Assembly: GCA_002429045.1 (NCBI GenBank)
Contig: DIYM01000031.1
Span: forward strand, 1-52,012
DNA from: Phycisphaerales bacterium UBA6054
Lineage (GTDB): Bacteria; Planctomycetota; Phycisphaerae; Phycisphaerales; UBA1924
DNA length: 52,012 nucleotides
Direction: 5' to 3'
How positions within the stretch are numbered: position 1 is the stretch's first letter; each line of letters begins with the position of its first letter. The position numbers and the translations under genes are program-made. Under the pieces are notes generated by a model. That model was not told the origin of the DNA. It saw only the letters and a list, made by a program, of their open reading frames with translations, and did no database searches. Of this stretch, positions 1-8,832 are shown piece by piece.

Positions 1-1
1 C

Positions 2-1705
2 CCCCCGCCGCAGATCATCTACGTCGACGATGATGCCGCGCCGGGGGGCGACGGATTGTCGTGGGACACCGCGTTTGTCTCCGTGCAGGACGCGTTGTCG
101 GCCGCGATCGGTCCTGCCGAGATCCGTGTCGCCGGCGGGGTGTACACGCCCGACCGATCCGCCGCGAACCCGGGGGGCACCGGCGATCGGCTCGCGAGTT
201 TCGTCCTGGTCGACGGCGCCGCGATGCGGGGCGGGTACACCGGTCTCGCCAGCGACGACCCCAACGCGCGGAACACCAGGGACACCGGCATGTTCCCGAG
301 CGTGCTGTCCGGCGACCTGCTCGGCAACGATGACGGCGGTCCGTTGCCGGGCAACACCACCCGAACCGACAACGCGTACCACGTGATCGAGAGCTGGATG
401 AACAGCGCTTCCGCGGTCGTGGACGGATTCGTGGTCGAGGGCGGTCACGCCGACAGACCCTTCGGCGAGGGCTGGTGGCCGGCCCGACGCGACGACTCCG
501 CGGGCGGGGCGCTGCTGGTCGCGTCGGACGCCGTGTTCCGCGACTGCCTGTTCACCAGGAACTACGGATCGGCCGACGCGTCGGTCTTCGTCGCGCTCAG
601 CGGGCCCTTCGCCGGCGTCGAGGCCGGCGCGGGCGCGGTGATGGTCGCGCAAGGCTCGCCGGTGTTCGAGGGCTGCACGTTCGAGTCCAACGCCGCGAAC
701 CGCTTCGGGGGAGCGATGACGATCCACAGAACAGCCGCCAGGATCCGCGGCTGCCGCTTCATCAACAACTCGATCGGGGGATCCGGGTTTCTTGACTCCA
801 GCTTCGGCGCAGCGATCGGCGATTCGAGCTTCGGCGGCACGGACCCCGACCGCGCCCGCGTCGAGTCGTGTGTCTTTATCGGGAACCGCGCGAACGGCGC
901 GGGCGGAGGCGGCGCCGTGTTCACCATCTTCAGCGACACCGTGTACGCCAACTGCGTGATGCTCGCGAACCACGCCGACGGAGGGGGCGGGGGCGTGCTC
1001 GCCGACAACATCGCGAATGTCGAGTTCCACAACTGCGCCATCGTGGGCAACACGTCGACCAACCGGGCCGCGGGGGTGTACGAGTTCTCCGAAGCCGGCG
1101 ATGTGTACGCGTTCATCAACACGGTCGTGTGGGCCAACCGGTCGCAGGAGGTCATCCTGCCGCTCAACGAGAACATGGTTTCGGAGAACGGCAACTTCGC
1201 GTTGTACGACACGATCGTGGAGTCGGCGTTCAAGAACCCGATCTTCGCGTTCGATATCAGCCGCCTGCTCGACGCCGATCCGGTCTTCGCCGATCCGCTC
1301 GGAGACGACGGCGTGCTCTTCTCGGGAGACGAGGACCTGCGCGCCGGCGCCGGCTCGGCGATGGTCGATGCGGGCGCGTCGTTCCGTGTGCCCGCGTGGC
1401 TGACGAACGATCTGGACGCCAAGCCCCGCCGCATCGACGCCTCGTGGGTCCCCGACACCGGGCCCGGGCCCGCCCCGATCGTCGACATCGGGCCCTACGA
1501 AGCCGGACCGATGTGCTCGCCCGCGGACCTGGCCGAACCTTTCGGGACACTCAACTTCTTCGATATCTCGGCGTACATCGGGCTGTTCAATCAGGGCGAC
1601 CCGGCGGCCGATCTCGCGGCACCGTTCGGCACGCTGAACTTCTTCGACATCGCCGAGTTCTTTTCGGTTTTCGGGGCGGGCTGCCCCGGCGCCGAAAACC
1701 CTTGA
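2..1705 (+). CDS. Secreted beta-helix protein with C-terminal GC-type dockerin-like domain (5' end outside window)
   Basis: The frame is open to the left edge of the window. The first visible residues read PPPQIIYVDDDAAPGGDGLS, the usual opening of secreted parallel beta-helix (pectate-lyase-like fold) proteins, so the true start lies upstream. The middle is rich in short Gly/Asn/Ala turns with repeated patterns such as 'FEGCTFESNAANRFGGA', 'RGCRFINNS' and 'FHNCAIVGNTS', which are coils of a right-handed beta helix. The last 60 residues hold two copies of an 'FGTLNFFDI' motif bracketed by Cys residues and ending in GCP plus a short tail. This is the dockerin-like anchor domain common in Phycisphaerae. 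The next two genes carry the same tail. An extracellular or cell-surface role is inferred; the ligand is unknown. Confidence 0.85.
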   Translation, partial: PPPQIIYVDDDAAPGGDGLSWDTAFVSVQDALSAAIGPAEIRVAGGVYTPDRSAANPGGTGDRLASFVLVDGAAMRGGYTGLASDDPNARNTRDTGMFPSVLSGDLLGNDDGGPLPGNTTRTDNAYHVIESWMNSASAVVDGFVVEGGHADRPFGEGWWPARRDDSAGGALLVASDAVFRDCLFTRNYGSADASVFVALSGPFAGVEAGAGAVMVAQGSPVFEGCTFESNAANRFGGAMTIHRTAARIRGCRFINNSIGGSGFLDSSFGAAIGDSSFGGTDPDRARVESCVFIGNRANGAGGGGAVFTIFSDTVYANCVMLANHADGGGGGVLADNIANVEFHNCAIVGNTSTNRAAGVYEFSEAGDVYAFINTVVWANRSQEVILPLNENMVSENGNFALYDTIVESAFKNPIFAFDISRLLDADPVFADPLGDDGVLFSGDEDLRAGAGSAMVDAGASFRVPAWLTNDLDAKPRRIDASWVPDTGPGPAPIVDIGPYEAGPMCSPADLAEPFGTLNFFDISAYIGLFNQGDPAADLAAPFGTLNFFDIAEFFSVFGAGCPGAENP

Positions 1706-1754
1706 AGACCGGCCGGATCTGTGAGAACCTGTGGACAACCACAGGAGACCCGCC

Positions 1755-3050
1755 ATGCCGATCCGCGCCCTCTTCGTCCCGATGCTCGCGTCGTCCGCCG
1801 CGTTCGCCCAGGCCGCCGACCCGCACGTCTTCGTCGCCAACGACGGCAACCTGGAGGGCAGCGTCTCGTCCCTCCGCGTCAATCAGGACGGCTCGCTGAC
1901 GTTGGCCGATCGGGTCGTCACCGGGTCGCGGGCCTCGACCAGCCAGCCGTGCGCCGCGTGCAACGCGTTCGCGATCGATCTCTCCCCGGACGGGTCGCAC
2001 CTGGCGGTCAACCACGCGTCCGGGAGCAGCCCCGAGCAGATCACCGTGCTGCGCGTCGGGACCGACGGCACCCTCTCGGTCGCCGATACCGTCCTGCTGC
2101 CCGAGGCCGGGCTCGACATCGCCTGGGTCCGCGATGACCTTCTCGCCGTCTGCGTCACCACGCTTTCCGCGACCAACACGATCCTCCTGTACGACTGGGA
2201 CGCCGGCGCCGGCACGCTCTCGCTCGCGGACACCGAGCCCGCCGGCACATTCCTGACCTCGATCGCCGTGCACCCGACCGGCGGCTGGGTGTACGCGAAC
2301 GATTCGTTCGGCTCGACCGTCCGCCAGTTCCGAATCACCGCCAGCGACATCGCGTTCGATCGTTCCTACACGCTGCCCGTCTCGGGCGTCGCCCTCGGGG
2401 TGACACCGGACGGCGCCTATCTCTACGCGGCCGGCGGGATCAGCGCGGGCGGCAACGCGTTCGCCGGCTACTCGATCAACCAAAGCACGGGCGATCTGAC
2501 CGCGATCCCCGGCAGCCCGTTCACATCCCCGGGCGATTCGCCCAAGGGGTTCGCGTTCGACGCGGGCATCATGTTCGTCTCGCACGGCAGCGACGCGACG
2601 ATCCAAGCCTTCGGCATCGACCCCGAATCGGGCGTGCCGGCCTTCACCGGCTCCGGCTTCGATGTCGGGCTGCAGGGGACCCTCCAGGGCATGGACACGC
2701 TGCCCGGATCCCTGTTCGCGCTCGACGAATCCGACGTCATCGACGGAGTCGAGGGCGTGTACCGTTTCGACATCGACGCGGGCTCCGGGGCGTTCACGCC
2801 CGACCCGGCCACGCCCGTGCCGACCGGAGGCGTCAGCCCCTCGGACATCGCCGCGTGGGCGGGCACCGGCGTGGGTTGCCCCGCCGACCTGGCCGAACCC
2901 TTTGGGACCCTCAACTTCTTCGATATCGCGGCGTTCATCGCGTTCTTCAACGCCGGGGATCCGAGTGCCGATCTCGCCGAGCCCTTCGGCACCCTCAACT
3001 TCTTCGACATCGCCGGGTACATCGCTCTGTTCAACACCGGCTGCCCATAA
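1755..3050 (+). CDS. Secreted lactonase-like beta-propeller protein with dockerin-like C-terminus
   Basis: 431 residues. The ATG at 1755 is chosen because AGGAG at 1743-1747 sits 7 bases before it and the protein then opens with a signal peptide (MPIRALFVPMLASSAAFAQA). An in-frame GTG at 1731 has no such site. The body has repeated blade-like segments (DGSLTLADRV, DGTLSVADTV, AGTLSLADTE, TGDLTAIPGSPF) typical of the 6-phosphogluconolactonase-like seven-bladed propeller family (lactonase, Pfam PF10282). The final 57 residues are two degenerate dockerin repeats beginning CPADLAEPFGTLNFFDI and ending GCP. No catalytic assignment is safe, because propellers of this type are often binding modules. 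It lies 49 bases after the preceding dockerin-tailed gene. Confidence 0.85.
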   Translation: MPIRALFVPMLASSAAFAQAADPHVFVANDGNLEGSVSSLRVNQDGSLTLADRVVTGSRASTSQPCAACNAFAIDLSPDGSHLAVNHASGSSPEQITVLRVGTDGTLSVADTVLLPEAGLDIAWVRDDLLAVCVTTLSATNTILLYDWDAGAGTLSLADTEPAGTFLTSIAVHPTGGWVYANDSFGSTVRQFRITASDIAFDRSYTLPVSGVALGVTPDGAYLYAAGGISAGGNAFAGYSINQSTGDLTAIPGSPFTSPGDSPKGFAFDAGIMFVSHGSDATIQAFGIDPESGVPAFTGSGFDVGLQGTLQGMDTLPGSLFALDESDVIDGVEGVYRFDIDAGSGAFTPDPATPVPTGGVSPSDIAAWAGTGVGCPADLAEPFGTLNFFDIAAFIAFFNAGDPSADLAEPFGTLNFFDIAGYIALFNTGCP

Positions 3051-3269
3051 CCGCATCCGACAGAGGCCGCACGCACAAACACCTATCAAAGCTGCTCGTA
3101 TGCCCCCACGCTGACCGCGGACCCTCCCCGGGCCCCGATTTTCGTCGCCGGCTCGGAACGGGCGGTGTATCTTGATTCCTGTCGAGGACCCCCCACGCCC
3201 CACAATCTGCACGGCGGTTCGCCGCAAGAACGGACAACGTTCTCCGTTGAGCGACCGGAGTACCACACC

Positions 3270-5114
3270 ATGGCATATCTCAAGAAGCTGAACACCCCGC
3301 TGGGTATCGCCGCGATCGCGGCGCCCGGCGTCCTGGGCATCCTGCTGCTGCAAGGCAAGGCCGACGGGCGAGGAGGTGTCACCTCCCTGCTCGCCGATGT
3401 GGATTTCCCGATCGGCAACCAGTTCACCGAAGAGAAGCGTGTGCTGGGCAAGATCCTGTTCTTCGACGAGCAACTCAGCACCGACAACACCGTGTCGTGC
3501 GCGACGTGCCACCAGTCATTCGCCGGCGGCGCCGACCCGCGAATCGGCACCAACCCCGGGCCGGACGGCATCACCGGCACCGACGACGACATCCAAGGCT
3601 CGCCGGGGGTGATCGCCCAGGACGCGGACACGGCGTACGACGCCCACCCGGTCTTCGGGCTGGGGCGCCAGGTCACCGGGCGGACCGCCAACCCGGTCAT
3701 CAACGCGGCGTACCCCCTCGAGTTGTTCTGGGACGGACGCGCCAACGACGTGCTGATCGATCCGGAGACCGACGAGGTCGTGCTCCCCGGTTTCGCCGCT
3801 CTGGAAAACCAGGTCCTCGGCCCGCCGCTGAGCGATATCGAGATGGCGCACTCGGACCGCGACTGGCCGTCGATCGCCGAGAAACTCGCCCACGCCCGAC
3901 CGATGGCGCTCGGCTCGGACCTCCCCCCCGACATGGAAGCCGCGGTCCTCGCCGCCCGGACGTACCCGGAACTGTTCGAGCGAGCGTTCGGGGACCCCAC
4001 GATCACGCCGGTCCGCATCGCCAAGGCGATCGCGACCTACGAGCGCACGCTCATCGCCGATCAGACCCCCTGGGACGCGTTCGTGCAGGGCGACAGCAGC
4101 GCCTTCAGCGCGGCCGAAGCCCGCGGGTGGCTCGCGTTCCAGACCGAGTTCTGCACCTTCTGCCACATCCCGCCGCTCTTCACGGATCAGTCCTTCCGCA
4201 ACATCGGGGTGCGCCCGATCGAAGAAGACATCGGACGCCAAGCGGTCACGGGCGACTTCTTCGATCGCGGCAAGTTCAAGGTCCCGGGGCTGCGGAACGC
4301 CGGGCTCAAGCGGACCTTCATGCACAACGGCGAGTTCACCACGCTCGCCCAGGTGGTCGACTTCTACGCCGGCGACGACCACTTCCTCGAGAACATCAAC
4401 GGCACCATCCCCGGGATCTTCATCAACCAGCAAGACCGCGCCGACATCGTCGCCTTCATGCAGACCGGGCTGACCGATCCCCGGGTCGCCAACGAGGAGT
4501 TCCCCTTCGACCAGCCCGACCTGTTCTTCTCGCCCGGGAACCAGCCCAACCCCCGACTGGTCCCGGGCCCGGGCGTGCCGGACTCGCAGGGGCGTGTGCC
4601 GCGCATGATCGCGATCAGCCCCCCGCTGATCGGGGACGACGGTTTCAAGATCGGCGTGGGAAACGTGGGCGAGGGAGCCACCGCGACCCTCGTCGCATCG
4701 ACCAGCCCGCCCGTGGGCGGCCAGGTCGCCGAAGACCTCGTCGTTGGGGCCTACACCGCGTCTGATCCCGACGGCATCGAGGCCAGCGCCACCGCGTTCT
4801 GGCCCATCCCATTCAGCCCGGCGCTCGAGGGCGAGGTCTACTTCCTGCAGTGGCGGGTGGACGATCCCGCGCAGACGCAGCCGGCGCTGTCGCGCGTCGC
4901 ACGCGTCGAGTTCTTCTGCGGCTTCGGGGACTGCGCCACCGGGTGTCTGGCCGACTACAACCGCGATCGGCTCGTGAACTTCTTCGACATCGCCGACTTC
5001 ATCGCCGGCTTCAATGCCCGCGATCGCAACGCCGACATCGCCACCCCGGTCGGCGCTTTCAACTTCTTCGACATCGCCGACTTCATCGCCGCATTCAACG
5101 CCGGCTGCCCGTGA
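3270..5114 (+). CDS. Di-haem cytochrome c peroxidase family protein with dockerin-like C-terminus
   Basis: 614 residues. The ATG at 3270 follows a CGGAG at 3256-3260 and gives a short positively charged start and a hydrophobic segment (residues 11-27), an export signal. Two haem-binding motifs are visible, CATCH at residues 77-81 and CTFCH at 295-299, arranged as in the MauG/bacterial cytochrome c peroxidase family, which reduces peroxide with electrons from c-type cytochromes. Family landmarks such as 'LGKILFFDEQLSTDNTVSC' and 'PGLRNAGLKRTFMHNGEF' are present. The catalytic core ends near residue 420. A linker, a beta-rich segment and a dockerin-like tail (two NFFDI repeats, ending GCP) follow. 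The tail implies a surface-held enzyme rather than a freely periplasmic one; that is inference. Confidence 0.9.
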   Translation: MAYLKKLNTPLGIAAIAAPGVLGILLLQGKADGRGGVTSLLADVDFPIGNQFTEEKRVLGKILFFDEQLSTDNTVSCATCHQSFAGGADPRIGTNPGPDGITGTDDDIQGSPGVIAQDADTAYDAHPVFGLGRQVTGRTANPVINAAYPLELFWDGRANDVLIDPETDEVVLPGFAALENQVLGPPLSDIEMAHSDRDWPSIAEKLAHARPMALGSDLPPDMEAAVLAARTYPELFERAFGDPTITPVRIAKAIATYERTLIADQTPWDAFVQGDSSAFSAAEARGWLAFQTEFCTFCHIPPLFTDQSFRNIGVRPIEEDIGRQAVTGDFFDRGKFKVPGLRNAGLKRTFMHNGEFTTLAQVVDFYAGDDHFLENINGTIPGIFINQQDRADIVAFMQTGLTDPRVANEEFPFDQPDLFFSPGNQPNPRLVPGPGVPDSQGRVPRMIAISPPLIGDDGFKIGVGNVGEGATATLVASTSPPVGGQVAEDLVVGAYTASDPDGIEASATAFWPIPFSPALEGEVYFLQWRVDDPAQTQPALSRVARVEFFCGFGDCATGCLADYNRDRLVNFFDIADFIAGFNARDRNADIATPVGAFNFFDIADFIAAFNAGCP

Positions 5115-5129
5115 CCCCGCGTCTTTCTT

Positions 5130-6128
5130 TCAGTCCGTCGCGAGGCCCCAGTGACTGATCTCTCCCGGAGCCATCCAGTGGATGTCTTCGAACGCAGCGG
5201 CACGGAGCGTATAGAAGTAGAACTCGACACCGTTGGGCATGATCTCAGAGAAGTACGACACATGGTGGGCGTGCGCGGGATGATCCCGGGGCAGATCCGC
5301 CGGCTCGGTGTCGCCGCCCGGGTCACCCCAGGAGTGCACCCCGATCCGCGCTCCATCGGCGACAACCCGCTCCTCGCCCGCCAGGAACAGATCCACACCG
5401 CCGGATGAGATCACAGACTGTGGCAGCAACTCTGTGGCGTACCCGGCGTTGCGCACAAGACGGCCGGTCAGCACATTGACCTCGTCGTTGACCGACCCCG
5501 GCACCCGCTCGAAGACGATGCGGACGACCTCGGGGTGGTTCTCGATGAGATGCCGCACCTGACGGTATGTGATCGATCCAAGGTCACCGTTGAGGTACGC
5601 GGTATCGCCCTCTATCCGGAAGGTGCTGGTCCCGGCGCCGATATCGATCGCCAACGCGTATGAGATCTCGCGGTCACCCTCGCCGAGCAGAACGCCCGCC
5701 GCACCGAGACCGACTCCGTCCTGCATCCCACGGGCGTCGGGCAGGCGTTCGATCTCGTACACGCTCGCGTGCTGATCGATCAGCTCGTCGCCATCGAGGA
5801 TCAGCATGACCACCCCCAGCAGGCGGACTTTTTTGTCGTCCACGGGCAGCACCACGAACCCGGACTCATTGGCAAAGACACCGATCAACGCCGGCGTTTC
5901 CCCATCGTCATCTGTTTCGACCGTGTCGAACCCGACCGTCTCGAACAGGTGCCGCTCCCCGCCGATCACGATCCCGCCGGACGCGGGGGTCACGAGGAGA
6001 TCATCGCCTGTCGCAATCTTGACCAACGATACGACTTCGTCCGGGGGAGCCGAACCAGGCGGCAGGGCGATCGCCACCGATCCGATCAACGCGATAGACA
6101 ACAAGACACCGGGGGCACGGGTACGCAT
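5130..6128 (-). CDS. Exported ClpP/crotonase-like fold protein, function unknown
   Basis: 332 residues. The start at 6128 is chosen because it gives a signal peptide (MRTRAPGVLLSIALIGSVAIA); the open frame continues upstream with no signal-like sequence. Residues roughly 170-300 resemble the predicted periplasmic ClpP-like group (COG3904 type): a segment with 'GDTAYLNGDLGSITYRQVRH', a valley with a Ser-Ser-Gly-Gly run before 'VDLFLAGEERV', then 'GARIGVHSWG'. In that group a Ser sits where the Ser-Ser-Gly-Gly run lies, and the His-Ser of GVHS is conserved. The usual Cys-x-Ala-Ser-Ala-Cys stretch is absent, so activity is uncertain. It faces the peroxidase gene tail to tail with a 15-base gap, so no operon is implied. 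Confidence 0.7.
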   Translation of the reverse strand: MRTRAPGVLLSIALIGSVAIALPPGSAPPDEVVSLVKIATGDDLLVTPASGGIVIGGERHLFETVGFDTVETDDDGETPALIGVFANESGFVVLPVDDKKVRLLGVVMLILDGDELIDQHASVYEIERLPDARGMQDGVGLGAAGVLLGEGDREISYALAIDIGAGTSTFRIEGDTAYLNGDLGSITYRQVRHLIENHPEVVRIVFERVPGSVNDEVNVLTGRLVRNAGYATELLPQSVISSGGVDLFLAGEERVVADGARIGVHSWGDPGGDTEPADLPRDHPAHAHHVSYFSEIMPNGVEFYFYTLRAAAFEDIHWMAPGEISHWGLATD

Positions 6129-6560
6129 CTCGAACTCACGATCGTCTACATGTTCACCGAGTGACCCGCGCGGTTCATACGCCGCGGGCGGCCAGCCCGG
6201 GCGGTGACGTTCGATCCGTCCCGCGACTCCGTGCCGACACACAGGTGTACGCCGGGCATACCGGCCGGTTGCGGGCTGGCACCGGTAGCCCCAAACGCAC
6301 CGACAGCCCCGGGACCAACCTCTCTCCAAGCGCGGTCCAAGGGCTGTCTGATGTGTGCGGAACGTACCCAATGCCGCACACACCCGCAACCGTCGAGAAC
6401 CCCATCTTGGTGACTTTTTGGCTCCAAAGTCCGATCAGCACACGGATTCGGGCGGACCACGCGTTTCCAGCAACAGATCATCGCTGCCAGGATCGATCGG
6501 TCCAGGATGTTCCGTCCTGGCCCGAACACCGACCCTAGAGCAAATCGCGTACCATCCGTC
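6129..6560. other. Intergenic region between the ClpP-like gene and recR
   Basis: 432 bases with no convincing gene; open frames here lack domain-like sequence or a ribosome site. Visible elements are a small AT-rich inverted repeat (GACTTT 6412-6417 with AAAGTC 6426-6431), a CCAGGAT direct repeat at 6487 and 6502, and a hairpin CCAGGA 6502-6507 / TCCTGG 6515-6520 just upstream of the recR promoter. The hairpin may be an operator or an attenuating structure, but I cannot tell. Confidence 0.4.
6550..6560 (+). promoter_or_regulatory. Leaderless -10 element for recR
   Basis: TACCAT at 6550-6555 lies 5 bases before the ATG at 6561, with no Shine-Dalgarno sequence. The spacing puts transcription start at or next to the start codon. 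No good -35 hexamer is visible. Confidence 0.55.
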
Positions 6561-7253
6561 ATGGCGAGGCGAGCGCAAGCCAACCAGAGCCCTTCCAGAC
6601 ACCCCCACGGCGCTTCTTCGGCCTACCCCGAACCCGTCCGGGTGCTCATCGACGAACTCGCCAAGCTGCCCGGCATCGGACGCCGATCCGCCGAGCGCCT
6701 GGCGTTCCACGTGCTCAAGTCCGACGAGCCCGACGCACTGCGTCTCTCGGCCGCGATCGAGGCCGTCAAAGGATCCGTCCGCCACTGCGCGGCCTGCTTC
6801 AACCTGGGGGATGCGGATCGCTGCTCGATCTGCGCCGATCCGAAGCGAGACCGTGCCAGCGTGCTGGTCGTCGAGCAACCCAAGGACCTGATCGCCCTCG
6901 AGCAGACCGGGATGTACAAGGGGCTCTACCACGTGCTGATGGGGCGCCTGAGCCCGCTGGACAACGTGGGCCCGGGCGACCTGACCGTGGGCACCCTGCT
7001 CGAGCGCCTGAGCGACCCCGCCCGGTTCACGCCCGAGGGCGTCGACCCGGTCACGATCGAGGAGGTCGTGCTCGGGCTCAACCCGACCGTTGAGGGCGAT
7101 GGGACCGCCCTCTACCTGGCCGATCGTTTGCGGCCCTTGCCCGTGCGGGTCAGCCGGCTTGCGCGGGGTCTGCCGACCGGCGGATCCCTCGAGTTCGCCA
7201 ACAAGGCCGTCCTCGCCGACGCCATCGCGGGACGGCAATCGATGATGGAGTAA
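6561..7253 (+). CDS. recR: Recombination mediator protein RecR
   Basis: 230 residues, close to the usual ~200 plus a short N-terminal extension. RecR acts with RecF and RecO to load RecA at single-strand gaps. Visible are a helix-hairpin-helix around residues 30-50 (LAKLPGIGRRSAERLAFH), a zinc finger with Cys76, Cys79, Cys88 and Cys91, and a Toprim domain starting at VLVVEQPKDL (about residue 101). The ATG at 6561 is preferred over an in-frame upstream ATG because the leaderless -10 element is placed exactly for it. rpoN follows after 40 bases and may be co-transcribed. Confidence 0.95.
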   Translation: MARRAQANQSPSRHPHGASSAYPEPVRVLIDELAKLPGIGRRSAERLAFHVLKSDEPDALRLSAAIEAVKGSVRHCAACFNLGDADRCSICADPKRDRASVLVVEQPKDLIALEQTGMYKGLYHVLMGRLSPLDNVGPGDLTVGTLLERLSDPARFTPEGVDPVTIEEVVLGLNPTVEGDGTALYLADRLRPLPVRVSRLARGLPTGGSLEFANKAVLADAIAGRQSMME

Positions 7254-7293
7254 CCCACAGAGAACCCCCGGCGCCCGCCATCCCCACACGACC

Positions 7294-8829
7294 ATGCGTT
7301 TCGAGCACTCCCAACAGATGAAGCTCGGCCAGCAGATGAAGCTGGCACCCAGGATGATCCAGTCCATGGAGATCCTGCAGATGCCACTGACCGAACTGGT
7401 CGAGCGCATCGAGCAAGAACTCGAATCCAACCCCACCCTCGAACTCACAGAGTTCCAGGCCGACGCCCCGATCGATCAGCCCCCCACCTCCGCCGAAGCG
7501 GAACTCGACGTAGACGGCGCGTCCCCGTCCGAGTTCGAGCGCCTCGACGACTACTCGACCAACAACCCCGACGCGGCCGAGAACTCGTTCGACACGCGGG
7601 CCAGAGACTTCGACGGACCACGCCCCCGCGCCCGCGAGACCGGCGAGCGTGACGCGAAGATGGACGCGATGTCACAAGCGCAAGCTCGCGTCGGCTCGCT
7701 GGGCGACCAACTGCTCGCGCAATGGTCGCTGTGCGATATCGACGGACGCGTCGAACAACTCGGACGCGCGATCATCAACCAACTCGACGAAGACGGCTAT
7801 CTCCGAGCTTCGTTCGATGAGATCACCCAGCGGGAGTCGAAACTGGTCCGCGGCCTCGATCCGTCCGAGACCGAATGGGAGCTGGCGCTCCACGCCGTGC
7901 AGCTTCTGCTCGAACCGAGCGGCGTCGCGGCGCGCGATGCCCGCGAGTGCCTGCTCATCCAGATCGACGCCCTCTCGGACCGGGCCGACGACGACCCGGA
8001 CATGCCGATCGTCAACCTCGAGGCGCTCGCCGCCGCCCGGCGCCTGATCGCCGAGTTCTTCGAGGACCTGATGAAGAACCGCCTGCCCAAGATCGCGGCG
8101 CGCTCGGGCCTGACGCTCGACGAGATCAACGCGGGGATCGAGCAGATGCGCCGCCTCAGCCTCGCGCCGGCGCGCGGGCTCACCGAGGACGCCCCCCAGG
8201 CGATCACGCCCGACGCGACCATCGAGTACGACGAAGAGAACGACCGCTACTACGCGTACCTCAACGACGGGCGCGTGCCCAGCGTCCGGGTCTCCGCGGA
8301 GTACGAGCGCCTCGCCAAGGACCGCTCGACCGAGAAACGCGACCGCGAGTTCCTCCGCAAAAACCTCTCGAACGCGAACTGGCTGATGGACGCCGTCGAG
8401 CAGCGCAAGCACACGCTGCTCCGCGTGATCAACGCGGTGATCGACGAGCAGCGCGACTTCTTCGACGCCGGCCCCGAGTCCCTCAAGCCGCTTCCCATGA
8501 AGACCATCGCCGACCGCCTGGGCATCCACGTCGCGACCGTCTCGCGTGCCGTCTCAGAGAAGCACCTGATGACCCCAAGGGGCGTCGTCCCGCTCCGCTC
8601 GTTCTTCTCGGGAGGGCTCGCGACCGAATCGGGCCCGGACGTCAGCGCCAACTCGGTCCGCGCGACCCTCCAGGACCTGATCGACAACGAGGACAAGGCC
8701 AAGCCGCTGAGCGACGAGAAACTCGTCAAGCTGCTCAACGGGAAGGGCATCGAGATCGCCCGCCGGACGGTCGCCAAGTACCGCGACCAGATGGGCGTGC
8801 CCACCGCCCGCATGCGAAAGCAGTTCTGA
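7294..8829 (+). CDS. rpoN: RNA polymerase sigma-54 factor
   Basis: 511 residues, the normal length. Region I at the N-terminus is Gln/Met/Leu-rich (SQQMKLGQQMKLAPRMIQSM), followed by the acidic region II, the core-binding domain, a helix-turn-helix near residues 405-425 (TIADRLGIHVATVSRAVSEK) and the diagnostic RpoN box near the C-terminus (ARRTVAKYRDQM). Sigma-54 needs AAA+ activators to open promoters at -24/-12 sites. I found no convincing -24/-12 promoter in the window. The gene probably belongs to the recR transcript (40-base gap, no terminator). Confidence 0.97.
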   Translation: MRFEHSQQMKLGQQMKLAPRMIQSMEILQMPLTELVERIEQELESNPTLELTEFQADAPIDQPPTSAEAELDVDGASPSEFERLDDYSTNNPDAAENSFDTRARDFDGPRPRARETGERDAKMDAMSQAQARVGSLGDQLLAQWSLCDIDGRVEQLGRAIINQLDEDGYLRASFDEITQRESKLVRGLDPSETEWELALHAVQLLLEPSGVAARDARECLLIQIDALSDRADDDPDMPIVNLEALAAARRLIAEFFEDLMKNRLPKIAARSGLTLDEINAGIEQMRRLSLAPARGLTEDAPQAITPDATIEYDEENDRYYAYLNDGRVPSVRVSAEYERLAKDRSTEKRDREFLRKNLSNANWLMDAVEQRKHTLLRVINAVIDEQRDFFDAGPESLKPLPMKTIADRLGIHVATVSRAVSEKHLMTPRGVVPLRSFFSGGLATESGPDVSANSVRATLQDLIDNEDKAKPLSDEKLVKLLNGKGIEIARRTVAKYRDQMGVPTARMRKQF

Positions 8830-8832
8830 GCG

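Noticed and set aside
6129..6560. Possible small gene in the gap before recR
   Set aside because: Frames on both strands overlap each other, have no ribosome site, and the translations are low-complexity.
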